Below are positions 9,283 through 19,277 of a stretch of DNA of 64,000 nucleotides, piece by piece. The notes under the pieces are model-generated. The model saw only the letters and a list, made by a program, of their open reading frames with translations. It was not told the origin of the DNA and ran no database searches. The stretch is from Rhodospirillaceae bacterium. GTDB lineage: Bacteria > Pseudomonadota > Alphaproteobacteria > Bin65. How positions within the stretch are numbered: position 1 is the stretch's first letter; the number at the start of each line of letters is the position of its first letter. The stretch covers positions 1 through 64,000 of the forward strand of contig JAPPLJ010000036.1 in the NCBI GenBank assembly GCA_028819475.1. Direction: 5' to 3'. A program made the translations under genes and the position numbers.

Positions 9283-9322
9283 GGCCGGGCCGGCAGATTT
9301 CTGCTGCCGGCCCGGCCTTTTT
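9283..9322 (+). terminator. Intrinsic terminator / attenuator inside ABC operon
   Basis: A 14-bp perfect GC-rich stem (9283-9296 pairing with 9304-9317, half-site GGCCGGGCCGGCAG) with a 7-base loop is followed directly by five T (9318-9322). It lies 31 bp after the binding-protein stop and 48 bp before the first permease. It probably causes partial termination, reducing permease and ATPase expression relative to the binding protein. Confidence 0.8.
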
Positions 9323-9370
9323 GGCGTAAGGCTGGAGTATGCGAAGGTTCACACTTCCCGAAGGCCGGCC

Positions 9371-10354
9371 GTGAGACTGCCGGCCGTCATCGCGAAGCGC
9401 CTCGGCTATGCTGTGGCGCTGCTCTTCGCGGTGCTGGTGCTGAACTTCACCCTGCTCTACCTGGCGCCGGGCGACGCGGCGGAGACCATCGCCGGCGAGG
9501 CCGGCGGCGCTTCGCCGGAAATGCTGGCCAAGATCCGCAAGGATTACGGCCTCGACCTGCCTTTTCTCGACCAGCTCTATCTGTATCTCCTGAAGGTCGT
9601 CCAGGGCGACTTCGGCCACAGCTTCTACTTCGACCAGCCGGTCACCACGGTGATCTTCGAGAATCTCGCGCCGACCCTGTTGCTGGTCGTCTCCTCGCTG
9701 CTGATCGCCATTTCATTCGGCACGTTCCTCGGCGTCTTCGCCGCGCGCCGGCCCAACGGCCTGCTCAGCCAGATCATCACCGTCCTCGCCCTGCTCGGCT
9801 ATGCCCTGCCGGTCTTCTGGACCGGAATCATGCTGATCATTCTGCTCGCTTCGGTCATTCCGCTGTTCCCCACCTCCGGTATGGACAGCGGCCCGCTCGG
9901 CGCCGCCGGCTTCGGCTATGTCTGGGAGGTGCTGCATCATCTGGCGCTGCCGGTCCTGACCCTCTCGACGATCTATCTCGCCTTCTACAGCCGCCTGTCG
10001 CGCGCCAGCATGATGGACGTGCTGGGCGCCGACTATATCCGCACGGCCCGCGCCAAGGGGCTTAACGAGCGCGTCGTCGTGTTCAAGCATGCGTTGCGCA
10101 ACGCCGTCCTGCCGGTCGTCACCTTCGCGGGCCTGCAATTCGGCGCCCTGTTTTCCGGCGCCGTGCTGGTCGAAACGGTGTTCAGCTGGCCCGGCCTCGG
10201 CACGCTCGCCTTCGATTCGATCCTGCGCCGCGACACGCCGACCCTGCTCGGCATCCTGTTCTTCTCAGCGCTCATCGTCATCGTCGCAAACCTGCTGACC
10301 GACCTCGCCTACCGGCTGGTCGACCCGCGCATCAAGAGTGCGGCCCGGGCATGA
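9371..10354 (+). CDS. ABC transporter permease, DppB/OppB type
   Basis: This 327-aa inner-membrane permease has the BPD_transp_1 fold and about six membrane helices. The N-terminal helix is 'YAVALLFAVLVLNFTLLYLAPGD', the periplasmic loop follows, and the EAA loop is visible as 'GADYIRTARAKGLNERVVVFKHALRNAVLPVV'. The C-terminus ends with the typical 'LTDLAYRLVDPRIK'. The start is GTG 9371, placed just after the terminator that follows the binding-protein gene. Its stop overlaps the next permease start (ATGA at 10351). It forms the translocation pore with the DppC-like partner. Confidence 0.93.
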   Translation: MRLPAVIAKRLGYAVALLFAVLVLNFTLLYLAPGDAAETIAGEAGGASPEMLAKIRKDYGLDLPFLDQLYLYLLKVVQGDFGHSFYFDQPVTTVIFENLAPTLLLVVSSLLIAISFGTFLGVFAARRPNGLLSQIITVLALLGYALPVFWTGIMLIILLASVIPLFPTSGMDSGPLGAAGFGYVWEVLHHLALPVLTLSTIYLAFYSRLSRASMMDVLGADYIRTARAKGLNERVVVFKHALRNAVLPVVTFAGLQFGALFSGAVLVETVFSWPGLGTLAFDSILRRDTPTLLGILFFSALIVIVANLLTDLAYRLVDPRIKSAARA

Positions 10355-11240
10355 CGGCATCGACGCCAGCCGCTCCGGCGGAAGAGCCCGTCGTCATCGA
10401 GGTCGAGCGGCCGTGGCGCGAAGTCTGGCGCATGTTCCGGGCCAACAGGGCGGCCGTGGCCGGGCTTGTCACGCTGATCCTGATCGTGCTGGTCACCGTG
10501 CTCGGCCCCCTGGTCTATCCGGTCGATCCGTTCGCCGCCGCCGGGCCGCTGCTGCTGCCGCCGGGCGAGCAGGGCTTCCTGCTCGGCACCGACCAGCAGG
10601 GCCGCGACCTCGTCATCGGCCTGCTCTACGGCAGCCAGTCCACCCTGATGGTCGGTGCGGCGGCGGCGGCGATCACCATCACAATCGGCATCCTGTTCGG
10701 CGCGCTGGCGGGCTATTACCGCGGCTGGGTCGAAGAGGTGCTGATGCGCATCACGGAATTCTTCCAGGTGCTGCCGCCCCTGCTGCTCGCCATGGTCGTC
10801 GTGCTGCTCTTCTCGCCCTCGATCTACTCCATCTCCATCGCCATCGGCGTGGTCTCGTGGCCCGCCACGGCGCGCCTGGTGCGGGCCGAGTTCCTGCGCC
10901 TGCGGGAACTGGATTTCGTCAAGGCCGAGCGGGCCATCGGCGCGCGCAACGCGCGCATCATCTGGACGATCATCCTGCCCAACGCCGCCCCGCCGCTGAT
11001 CGTTTCGGCGGCACTTTCGGTCGGCATCGCGATCCTGTTCGAAGCCGGGCTCGCCTTCCTGCAGCTTTCCGACCCGAACGTGATGAGCTGGGGCTACCTG
11101 ATCAGCGTCAACCGCCCGCAGATCCTCGAGGCCTGGTGGCCGGTCACTTTCCCCGGCCTCGCCATCTTCATCACCGTGCTGTCGGTCAGCCTGATCGGCG
11201 ACGGCCTGAACGACGCCTTCAATCCGAAGCTGAGGCAGCG

Positions 11241-11244
<4 letters not shown>
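10351..11244 (+). CDS. ABC transporter permease, DppC/OppC type
   Basis: This 297-aa partner permease has a short cytoplasmic N-terminus ('WREVWRMFRANRAAVAGLVTL', as in OppC_N), then BPD_transp_1 helices. The EAA motif region reads 'ELDFVKAERAIGARNARIIWTIILPNA', and the C-terminus 'SLIGDGLNDAFNPKLRQR' is characteristic of DppC-type proteins. It overlaps its upstream neighbour by 4 bp and the ATPase gene downstream by 4 bp (GTGA at 11241), so the operon is tightly coupled. Confidence 0.93.
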
Positions 11245-12238
<994 letters not shown>

Positions 12239-12242
<4 letters not shown>

Positions 12243-13282
12243 CGGGCCCGGCAGCTTCCGCAGCGGGCGACATGTCCCCCGACAAACTGTTGGAAGTCCG
12301 CGGGCTGAAGGTCCATTTCAGCCTGCCGCGCCGCAAACCCTTCGCGCCGGCGCCCAAGGTCCATGCCGTGGACGGCGTGTCCTTCGATACCGCCCGCGGT
12401 TCGACCCTCGGCCTGGTCGGCGAATCCGGCTCCGGCAAGACGACGACCGCGCTCGCCGTCATGCGCCTGGCGCCGGTCACCGAAGGCAACATCCTGCTCA
12501 ACGGGCAGGAAATCGGGCCGCTTTCCGGCGAAGCGCTGCGCCGCCAGCGCCGCCACATGCAGATCATCTTCCAGGATCCGTATTCGTCGCTCAATCCGCG
12601 CCTGCGCGCCGGCGAGATCGTCCGCGCGCCGCTCGACCAGCTCGACGTCGGCGACCGGGAGAGCCGCGACGACCGGGTCGCCGAACTGTTCCGCCTGGTC
12701 GGCCTGCGCCCGGAGCAGCAGGCCCTGTTCCCGCACCAGTTCTCCGGCGGCCAGCGCCAGCGCATCGGCGTGGCGCGCGCGCTCGCGACCCAGCCGGACC
12801 TGATCGTCTGCGACGAGCCGGTCTCGGCCCTCGACGTGGCGATCCAGGCGCAGATCCTGAACCTGCTGCGCCGGCTCCAGGAGGAGTTCGGCCTGACCTA
12901 CCTGTTCATCAGCCACGATCTCGGCGTCGTGCAGTATATGTGCGACGACGTGGCGGTGATGTATCTCGGCCAGGTCGTCGAGCATGCCGACCGGGTTTCG
13001 CTGTTCCGCGAGCCCCTGCACCCCTACACCAATGCGCTGCTGTCGGCGGTGCCGTCGGCCGATCCGGTCCTGCGCGACCGGGCGAGCCGCATCCGCCTGG
13101 TCGGCGATCCGCCGAGCCCGATCGATCCGCCGCCGGGCTGCCGCTTCGCCTCGCGCTGCCCGTTCGCCGAAGACCGCTGCCGCGCCGAGGAACCGGCCCT
13201 GCGCACGATCAGCGAGGGCCACCGGGTGCGCTGCCACCTGGTGAGCGACGACGGTGTCCCGCCGCACCGGGCTTCGAATTGA
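12239..13282 (+). CDS. ABC transporter ATP-binding protein, DppF/OppF type
   Basis: This is the second ATPase of the importer, 347 aa: Walker A 'GESGSGKTTT', 'IIFQDPYSSLNPR', signature 'FSGGQRQRIG', Walker B 'LIVCDEPVSALD', H-loop 'ISHDLG', and the C-terminal Cys motif 'GCRFASRCPFAEDRC'. It pairs with the DppD-like subunit to drive solute import. It is the last gene of the five-gene unit; the next gene on the other strand ends 32 bp away. Nickel, microcin or opine specificity cannot be excluded from sequence alone. Confidence 0.93.
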
Positions 13283-13314
13283 CCGGGCCTTCGGCGTAAC
13301 CCGCCGCCCGCCGC

Positions 13315-14010
13315 TTACAGGCCGCCCGCCGTTTCCCGCCCCGGCGCGGTGCAGGCGACAAGGCCGGCGATCAGGGCGGCGAAGACCGCCCAGCCTTGCC
13401 AGGCGCCCATCGTGAACAGCGTGAGCGCGGAGATCGCAAGCCACAGCGCCGGGACGACGGCGAGCGGGGCCGTCCACCGGCTGCGCGGCGCGAGCGCGAG
13501 CAGGGCGAGGGTGGCGATGGCGGTCGGGTCGGGCGCGATGGCGAAGACCTCCGCCTCCTGCCACGGCCGCCCGTCGAGCGGCGCAAGCAGCGGCCAGGCG
13601 AACAGCGCCGCCGCCAGCAGCCCAATGCCCGCCCTGGCCCGCGTCCCGCGCCCGGTGAAGGCCAGCCGCCCCGACATCCCGAGCGCCGCCAGCAGCGCGC
13701 CCTCGGCATAGAAGCCCCAGGCCAGCATCGGCGCGGCCCAGTTGATCGCGCCGTAGCGCAGCGCCAGGAACTGCCATCCGGCCCAGAGCCACGCGGCGCC
13801 CAATGCAAAGCCGAGCGCGACGCCGAGCGCAGGGCCGCCCCACCGCCCGGAGGGTCGCCGGCCCCGCACCATACCGAAAAGCAGCACGGCGCCCGCCGCG
13901 ATCAGTAGAAGCTGGGCCGGCCAGGCCGCCGCGTTTTCCAGCGCGAACAGCCGCCAGTAGGCGCGCGGCGAGAACAGCAGGAAATCTTCCGGCGCCCAGG
14001 ATCCGGCCAT
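13315..14010 (-). CDS. DUF6064 family integral membrane protein
   Basis: This 231-aa protein has about six hydrophobic helices and the motif block 'AAWLWAGWQFLALRYGAINWAAPMLAWGFYAEGALL', which I associate with the DUF6064 family of uncharacterised membrane proteins. The N-terminus 'EDFLLFSPRAYWRLFALENAAAWPAQ' also fits. No catalytic motif is evident. It ends 32 bp from the ABC operon end (convergent) and lies 19 bp downstream of the aldo/keto reductase gene, so those two may be co-transcribed. Confidence 0.8.
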   Translation of the reverse strand: MAGSWAPEDFLLFSPRAYWRLFALENAAAWPAQLLLIAAGAVLLFGMVRGRRPSGRWGGPALGVALGFALGAAWLWAGWQFLALRYGAINWAAPMLAWGFYAEGALLAALGMSGRLAFTGRGTRARAGIGLLAAALFAWPLLAPLDGRPWQEAEVFAIAPDPTAIATLALLALAPRSRWTAPLAVVPALWLAISALTLFTMGAWQGWAVFAALIAGLVACTAPGRETAGGL

Positions 14011-14029
14011 CGGGCGCCCCTAGGGCCTC

Positions 14030-14932
14030 CTACAGGTCGCGCACATGCTCCGCCATACGCCGGCGTATGGCCGCATCCGGCATGGGCCCGAAGGCGGCCG
14101 ACTTGTTCTCGCGCAGATGGTCGACCCGGCTGGTCGCGGGTATGGCGACGGTCACCGCGGGATGCGACAGGATGAATTTCAGCAGGAATTGCGGCCAGGT
14201 GGAAACGCCGATCTCGCGCGCCCAGCCGGGCATCGGTCGGCCCGCGAGCCGGTCCGGCAACCGGCCGCGCTGGAACGGCCGGTTGGCGATGACCGCGATG
14301 CCGCGCTCCCGGGCGAGCGGCAGCAGGCGGCGTTCGACCTCCCGGTCGACGATGTTGTAGGTCAGCTGGACGAAATCCGGCGGCCGGCGTTGCATGACCT
14401 CTTCGAGTTCGCCGTGCCGGCGTCCGTGCGAGGTGGTGACGCCGGTATAGCGCAGCCGGCCGGCCGCCTTCATCGCCTCCAGCGTGTCGAGGTTCCGCTC
14501 CCAGTCCCAGAGGTTGTGGACCTGCAGCAGGTCGAAGCGCCCGACGCCCCAGCGCCGGGCGGTTTCGGCGATCTGCGCCGGGCCGTTGGCGGCGGAGGTC
14601 CAGACCTTGTCGGCCGAGAACAGGCCCGGCGGCCGGCCCAGCTTCGTCAGCGCGTCGCCGATCACCGCCTGGGAGGAGCCGTACATGGGCGAGGAATCGA
14701 TCATGCCGCCGCCCGCCGCGAAGAAGGCGGCCATGACGGCGCGGCACTCGGCGCGCAGCTTTGGATCGTCGCCGACATTGAAGGTGATCCAGCTGCCGAG
14801 CCCGACCGCCGGCACCGCCTCCCCGGTCGCCGGTATGCGCTTCGCGAGGGGCTTTGCCGCCGCATTTCCGAGGGTCGGCGCGGCCAGCGCAGCGCCCGCT
14901 CCGGCCAGCACCGCCCGGCGTGTCACGCGCAT
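14030..14932 (-). CDS. Tat-exported aldo/keto reductase
   Basis: This 300-aa aldo/keto reductase has an N-terminal twin-arginine signal ('VTRRAVLAGAGAALAAPTLGNAAA'), implying periplasmic action. The AKR tetrad is visible: Asp in 'GGGMIDSS', Tyr in 'SSPMYGSSQ', Lys in 'SADKVWTS' and His in 'LLQVHNLWDW'. The C-terminal barrel strand 'AVTVAIPATSRVDHLRENKSAAFG' is the NADPH-binding region of the family. ATG 14932 gives the Tat signal; the longer frame upstream runs into a repeat element and is rejected. The substrate is unknown. Confidence 0.9.
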   Translation of the reverse strand: MRVTRRAVLAGAGAALAAPTLGNAAAKPLAKRIPATGEAVPAVGLGSWITFNVGDDPKLRAECRAVMAAFFAAGGGMIDSSPMYGSSQAVIGDALTKLGRPPGLFSADKVWTSAANGPAQIAETARRWGVGRFDLLQVHNLWDWERNLDTLEAMKAAGRLRYTGVTTSHGRRHGELEEVMQRRPPDFVQLTYNIVDREVERRLLPLARERGIAVIANRPFQRGRLPDRLAGRPMPGWAREIGVSTWPQFLLKFILSHPAVTVAIPATSRVDHLRENKSAAFGPMPDAAIRRRMAEHVRDL

Positions 14933-14968
14933 GATAGCCCCTTTCTCTTTCTCTCCAGGACGATGCGG

Positions 14969-15137
14969 CCCCCTTCGACTTCGCTCAGGGCAGGCCCCTT
15001 CGATACGCCTTGGATTGAAACCGGAGCAGCCCAGGGTGAGGAAAAGTATTTGCGTTTGCAAATATTTACCTCATCCCAAATAACCGGGCCAATTTCCGGG
15101 GCACATCGAAGGACCGCCCTGAGCCTGTCGAAGGGGA
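14969..15137. repeat. Inverted intergenic repeat, CTTCGAC/GCCCTGAGC family
   Basis: The outer arms are CCCTTCGACTTCGCTCAGGG (from 14970) and its approximate reverse complement GCCCTGAGCCTGTCGAAGGGG (15116-15136). Between them is a stretch with a short AT-rich region around TTTGCGTTTGCAAATATTT. The same arm sequence recurs near 61975-61997 and 62240-62262, and a related element lies at 37260-37372. It reads as a dispersed palindromic element between the aldo/keto reductase and the FAD oxidoreductase. Confidence 0.7.
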
Positions 15138-15225
15138 CGCTGCGATCCGATCCAAAACGATAGCGCTCCACGGATTCCGTGCTCGAACGACCGGCGTGTC
15201 AAGAGGCTCGCCGGCCGGCGCAGCG

Positions 15226-16665
15226 CTATCGTTGCAGCGCGGCGGCGACGCCGGGCAGGATCGCGCACAGGCGCAGGGCGATGAAGGGGGCGCCCTGTTG
15301 GTCCGCGAAGGCGCCGTAGGTCAGCGGGCCGACGATCCGCAGATGCGGATCCGGGTGTCCGCCGGCGCCGACTGCGCGGCATTCGGCGTCGACAGCGAAT
15401 CCGATACCGGTCGGATGCGCCGCCGCATAGCCGCGCGCTGCCAGGGACGCGATGAACGGGTTTTCCGACCGGTCCGGCCGCAGGTCCGGCCCGGTGCAGT
15501 TCACAACGGCGCCGAACCGTTCGCGGCGGCGTTCGCCGCTGCCCCGGCGCCGCAGCGTGACCGACAGGGCGTCGCCGTCGCGCGCAGCCGCTTCGCAGAA
15601 GGCGGCCTCGAACGACAGCTGCCCGGCGGCTTCCGCCCCGGCGATGCGTACCTCGACCTGGGGCGGCAGCTGGAAGCGGTGGGCGTCGTACCAGACCCGC
15701 AGATGGCGCAGGAAGCGGCGCTTCTCCGCCAGCGGCAGGGCCGGCCAGACATCCCAGACCGAATCGCGCAGGTCCCCGAACGGCCCGAACCAATCGCCGC
15801 CCGCGGCTTCGGCCCGGCGCACCCAGGCGCGCAGCGTGCGCAGCAGGCCCAGGGCAGTCCCGTGCCGGCCGTGCGCCTCCGTGAACAGGGACACCGGCCG
15901 CCGGATCCGGTCCACAATATCGGGCGGCAGGCCGGCTGCGGTCTCCGGTTTCCGGCGGGGGCGCAGGCCGCGGCGCGCGACCGCCGTAATCGGCCCGGTG
16001 TGTCCGTTGCGCAGCAGCACGGCGATCGCGTCCGACGCGGTCTGCGACATGCCGAGCACCAGGACCCTGGCATCCGCCGGAATGTCCCCCAGCCGTCCCG
16101 TGTCCCACGGATCGGCGATGAAGCCCGGATGGCCGGAGACCGCGCCGGCGAACGGCGGCGGCGGCCGCGGGCGCTCATAGCCGGCGGCGAGCACGACCAG
16201 CCGGGCGTCCAGCGCCTGCCCGTCGGACAGGTCCAGCCGGTAGCCGGCGGCGCTTCGGCGGGCGGCAAGGGCGCGGGCCCGGATGTGCCGGATCGCCGAG
16301 CCGGAGGCGTTGCCGGCCATATGGCTGCGAAGCTGCTCTTCGACGTAGCGCCCGAATTCGCCGCGCCGCGGGTAGAGATTGCCGTTCGGGCCCATTGCCT
16401 CGGGATCGACCGCCTCCGGACCGCCCCGTTCGGCGTACCAGCCGTTCAGGTGGTCCGGCGCGTCGGGATAGACGAAATGGATCTGCAGCGGCGCGTTCAG
16501 CCGGTGGTCCGGGTCGGCGGTATCGTAGGCGACGCCGCGGCCGGGCCGTTCGCGCGGCTCGACGATGGCGATGTCGAGCGGCCGTCCGGCCAGTCGCGAC
16601 AGATGGATCGCGAAGACGGCGCCGGTGAAGCCGCCGCCGACCACGGCGACGTCGGCCGCCGTCAC
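15226..16665 (-). CDS. FAD/NAD(P)-binding oxidoreductase (NAD_binding_9 type)
   Basis: This protein of about 480 aa opens with the FAD-binding Rossmann motif 'VAVVGGGFTGAVFAIHL' and a large 'RPGRGVAYDTADPDHRLNAP' block typical of the FAD-NAD(P)-binding family that includes HpnW/lysine-oxygenase-like proteins. A second dinucleotide segment is 'ARVLVLGMSQTASDAIAVLL', and the C-terminal part is 'AVVNCTGPD...'. The start is GTG 16665; the frame is open upstream only because it shadows the acyl-CoA dehydrogenase fragment. The enzyme probably oxidises or hydroxylates a small molecule. Its ancestral operon partner, the acyl-CoA dehydrogenase, is now truncated immediately upstream (38-bp gap) and intact 7.4 kb away. 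Confidence 0.85.
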   Translation of the reverse strand: MTAADVAVVGGGFTGAVFAIHLSRLAGRPLDIAIVEPRERPGRGVAYDTADPDHRLNAPLQIHFVYPDAPDHLNGWYAERGGPEAVDPEAMGPNGNLYPRRGEFGRYVEEQLRSHMAGNASGSAIRHIRARALAARRSAAGYRLDLSDGQALDARLVVLAAGYERPRPPPPFAGAVSGHPGFIADPWDTGRLGDIPADARVLVLGMSQTASDAIAVLLRNGHTGPITAVARRGLRPRRKPETAAGLPPDIVDRIRRPVSLFTEAHGRHGTALGLLRTLRAWVRRAEAAGGDWFGPFGDLRDSVWDVWPALPLAEKRRFLRHLRVWYDAHRFQLPPQVEVRIAGAEAAGQLSFEAAFCEAAARDGDALSVTLRRRGSGERRRERFGAVVNCTGPDLRPDRSENPFIASLAARGYAAAHPTGIGFAVDAECRAVGAGGHPDPHLRIVGPLTYGAFADQQGAPFIALRLCAILPGVAAALQR

Positions 16666-17027
16666 CGGAATCCCCCGGGGAAACCTGCCCGAAGCCCCGG
16701 GCCTCACATGCGCTTGGCGACCTCCTCGAGCATCACCTCGGTCGCGCCGCCGCCGATCGAGGCGACCCTCGCGTCCCGGCTCATCCGCTCGATCGGGCTT
16801 TCGCGCATGTAGCCCATGCCGCCGTGCAGCTGGACGCAGTCGTACATCGTCCGGTTGACCAGCTCGCCGCCCAGCGCCTTGAGCATCGAAACCTCCTTGA
16901 CGCAGTCCCGGCCTTCGGAGACCAGCCAGGCGCAGTGGTAGGTGAGGTGGCGGAAGGCCTCGGCCCGGGTCGCCAGCGTCGCCAGCTTGTGGCGCACCAC
17001 CTGCTTGTCCCACAGCGTGCCGCCGAA
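16587..17027. repeat. Direct repeat A (441 bp) flanking inserted cassette
   Basis: This is near-identical to 23970-24395. Reading the two base by base, I find two substitutions (16609 C versus T; 17016 C versus G) and one 15-bp segment present only here (in the stretch after 16609). It contains the first ~25 codons of the FAD oxidoreductase and the last ~108 codons of an acyl-CoA dehydrogenase, both minus strand. Identity stops sharply at 17027/17028. Confidence 0.95.
16704..17027 (-). pseudogene. Truncated acyl-CoA dehydrogenase C-terminus
   Basis: This 324-bp remnant encodes the last ~108 residues of an acyl-CoA dehydrogenase, from 'FGGTLWDKQVVRHKLA' to 'LEEVAKRM', with amino-acid sequence identical to the intact gene ending at 24072. 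It lacks the N-terminal and middle domains, because the repeat breaks at 17027 and unrelated cassette sequence follows. It retains the region with the catalytic Glu ('MGYMRESPIER') but cannot fold as a functional enzyme. Confidence 0.92.
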
Positions 17028-17028
17028 T

Positions 17029-17997
17029 TCAATTACGTCCCGGCCCCTGTTGTCGACGTCTGCGCCGGCCTCGCAGTTTCCGCCGTCCCGCAGCCTGGAC
17101 CTCCGCTTTGGCGTCCTCCTCGTCGCGGGCAGCGAACAGCCAGTCGATGAATACGCTGGCAATAGGAGCCGCCTTCACCTCATTGCGGCAGACCACATAG
17201 TAGTTGTCGATCGCAGGAACCGCCAGGTCGAAGGGTGCGACCAGGCTGCCGCTGGCCATCAAATTGCTCACCGTGCGGGTGTCGCCGAGCACGACGCCGT
17301 TGGCGTGAATGGCCGCTTCGATGGCGAGGCGGGCATCGGTCATGAGGTGGTGGTCCCCCCGGCCGAGTTCCAGCGCATTGGCGGCCGTCAGCCAGGTCTG
17401 CCATTCCCGCCCGTCGTCGGCGTGGAGCAGCACGTGGTCGGCCAGGTCCTTCACCGCGCGCAAGGGACGACTGCTCAGCAAGGTGGGGCTGGCGACAGGA
17501 AAGAGGTCGAGTTCGGACCACTGCCGGACCCAGCAGTCGCCCCAGCTTCCCTGGCCATAGCGGATGCAAATGTCGATCTCGGGATCGTAGACCGCTGCCG
17601 GATCGTTCGAGCTGACCGCCCGCAGCCTTACCCCCGGGTATTGATCGGTAAATCGGCTGAGCCGTGGGATCAGCCAGAGCGAAAGCAGGGCCGGCACACA
17701 GCTGATCGCCAGACTGCCTGCGGTGAAGGGGCGGGTCATGCGCGCCGTCGCTGCCGCAATTTCCTCGAAGGCCGTGGAGATCGTCGGCAAAAGGGCGGCC
17801 GCATGCGGTGTCAACCGGAACCGCCGGGCGCCACGTTCCAGCAACGGCGTCTGCAAGGCGGTCTCGAGGGCACGGATCTGGTGGCTCACGGCGCCGTGGG
17901 TGACGTTCAGTTCTCTGGCAGCACGGGAGACAGAGCCGTGCCGTGCTGCGGCCTCGAAGGCGCGCAGAGGGTTGAGAGGCGGAAGACGGATCGACAT
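17029..17997 (-). CDS. LysR-family transcriptional regulator (GcvA-like)
   Basis: This protein of about 322 aa has an N-terminal winged helix-turn-helix 'LRAFEAAARHGSVSRAARELNVTHGAVSHQIRALE' and a LysR substrate-binding domain ('PFTAGSLAISCVPALLSLWLIPRL...', 'DICIRYGQGSWGD') in the GcvA/AmpR-type class. It is divergent from the ureohydrolase with a 131-bp shared upstream region, the classic LysR arrangement, so it probably controls the cassette operon in response to its substrate. ATG 17997 is preferred over GTG 18006. The C-terminus carries an Arg-rich tail ('RRKLRGRRRRRQQGPGRN') beyond the normal domain end, and the stop lies 2 bp from the repeat junction, so the tail may be a product of the insertion. 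Confidence 0.9.
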   Translation of the reverse strand: MSIRLPPLNPLRAFEAAARHGSVSRAARELNVTHGAVSHQIRALETALQTPLLERGARRFRLTPHAAALLPTISTAFEEIAAATARMTRPFTAGSLAISCVPALLSLWLIPRLSRFTDQYPGVRLRAVSSNDPAAVYDPEIDICIRYGQGSWGDCWVRQWSELDLFPVASPTLLSSRPLRAVKDLADHVLLHADDGREWQTWLTAANALELGRGDHHLMTDARLAIEAAIHANGVVLGDTRTVSNLMASGSLVAPFDLAVPAIDNYYVVCRNEVKAAPIASVFIDWLFAARDEEDAKAEVQAAGRRKLRGRRRRRQQGPGRN

Positions 17998-18128
17998 GAA
18001 GTCCACAATATGTGAGAAATACTGACAGTAAAGGACAAATTAATGTCAATTGTTCTCGCGAATTGAGAGCGCTAAGATATCCGTCAGCGAGGACAGTGTA
18101 TTGCGGCAGTAGGAGACCGGCGGCGCTT
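17998..18128. promoter_or_regulatory. Divergent LysR/ureohydrolase control region
   Basis: This 131-bp intergenic region between oppositely oriented genes is clearly richer in A+T than its surroundings. It contains a LysR-type dyad CTC-N7-GAG (18055-18067), which also satisfies T-N11-A. It is the expected site of autoregulation and inducer-dependent activation; binding itself is inferred. Confidence 0.5.
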
Positions 18129-19178
18129 ATGGTCTGGAACGAGGACAAGCTGGAAGCTCTGCGCAAGAAGTATTCGCAAGGCCATGGAGGCGATATATTC
18201 GATCCGGCCCATCGCCGGGTCGCCGACCGGATCTTCGATGCCAGCGGCACCCGCACGGCGCCCTATGCAGGCATACCGACGCTGCTCGATGCGCCCCTGC
18301 GGGAAATCGATCCGAAGGAACCCGATTTCGGAGGCCTTCAGGTCGCGCTGATCGGCGTTCCCATGGACCTGGGGGTGACCAATCGGCCCGGCGCCCGCTA
18401 CGGCCCGCGAGCGCTGCGCACGATCGAGCGCATCGGACCCTACAACCACGTTCTCGCATGTGCCCCAGTTTACGATCTGCGGGTCGCCGATGTCGGCGAC
18501 GTCCCCTTTGCCAGCCGTTACCGCCTTGAGGGCAGTCTCGAAGACATCGAACGCTACTTCGACAAGGTTCATGCCGCCGGCGTGATACCGCTCTCCGTCG
18601 GCGGGGACCACTCGATCACGCACCCCATCATGAAGGCGGTCGGGCGCGACCGGCCGGTCGGCATGGTGCATATCGACGCCCATTGCGACACCGGCGGGTC
18701 CTTCGATCACTCGAAGTTCCACCATGGCGGGCCTTTCAGGAACGCGGTGCTGGAGGGCGTGCTCGACCCCACCCGAACGATACAGATCGGCATCCGCGGT
18801 TCGGCCGAGTATCTTTGGGAGTTCTCCCTCGACAGCGGCATGTCGGTGATCCACGCCGAAGAGGTGCCGCAGTTGGGCATCGCCGCCGTCGTTGAGAAAG
18901 CGCTGGAGGTGGTCGGCGACGGTCCGACCTACGTTTCCTTCGACATCGACGGCATCGACCCCGCCTTCGCGCCCGGCACCGGCACGCCCGAAGTCGGCGG
19001 CCTGACGACACGGGAAGTGCAGGCGATCCTGCACGGGCTGAAAGGCATCGACGTGATTGGCGGCGACGTCGTCGAGGTGGCGCCGCAGTACGACACCACG
19101 ACCAACACGGCGCAGGTGGGCGCGCAAATTCTGTTCGAGATTCTCAGTCTGATGGTTTTCAGCCCGCGCCTTGGGTGA
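18129..19178 (+). CDS. Ureohydrolase (agmatinase/guanidinobutyrase-like)
   Basis: This 349-aa arginase/agmatinase-family enzyme has all binuclear-metal ligands visible: H161 in 'GGDHS', D183/H185/D187 in 'HIDAHCDT' and D272/D274 in 'SFDIDGIDPAFAPGTGTPE'. Family members release urea from guanidino compounds (agmatine, guanidinobutyrate, guanidinopropionate, guanidine). The extended N-terminus (~70 aa before 'QVALIGVPMD') and 'FHHGGPFRNAVLEG' resemble the guanidino-acid/agmatinase-like group rather than arginase. ATG 18129 is used, with a GGAG site upstream. It heads the cassette operon, divergent from LysR; the amidase gene at the operon end suggests a two-step guanidino-amide pathway. Confidence 0.9.
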   Translation: MVWNEDKLEALRKKYSQGHGGDIFDPAHRRVADRIFDASGTRTAPYAGIPTLLDAPLREIDPKEPDFGGLQVALIGVPMDLGVTNRPGARYGPRALRTIERIGPYNHVLACAPVYDLRVADVGDVPFASRYRLEGSLEDIERYFDKVHAAGVIPLSVGGDHSITHPIMKAVGRDRPVGMVHIDAHCDTGGSFDHSKFHHGGPFRNAVLEGVLDPTRTIQIGIRGSAEYLWEFSLDSGMSVIHAEEVPQLGIAAVVEKALEVVGDGPTYVSFDIDGIDPAFAPGTGTPEVGGLTTREVQAILHGLKGIDVIGGDVVEVAPQYDTTTNTAQVGAQILFEILSLMVFSPRLG

Positions 19179-19277
19179 AGGCCGGCTTGGAGCGCACCAT
19201 CGAAGTGGAGAAGGGGAAGTCCAATCGACCGGGCCATGCCAGATGGCCGCAACAGGAGCAAGGGAGGTAGCGGAGAC

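Noticed and set aside
15226..17013. A 595-aa fusion of the acyl-CoA dehydrogenase fragment with the FAD oxidoreductase
   Set aside because: The upstream part is translated in a different frame from the dehydrogenase and has no similarity to it. The FAD motif begins right after GTG 16665, the natural start.
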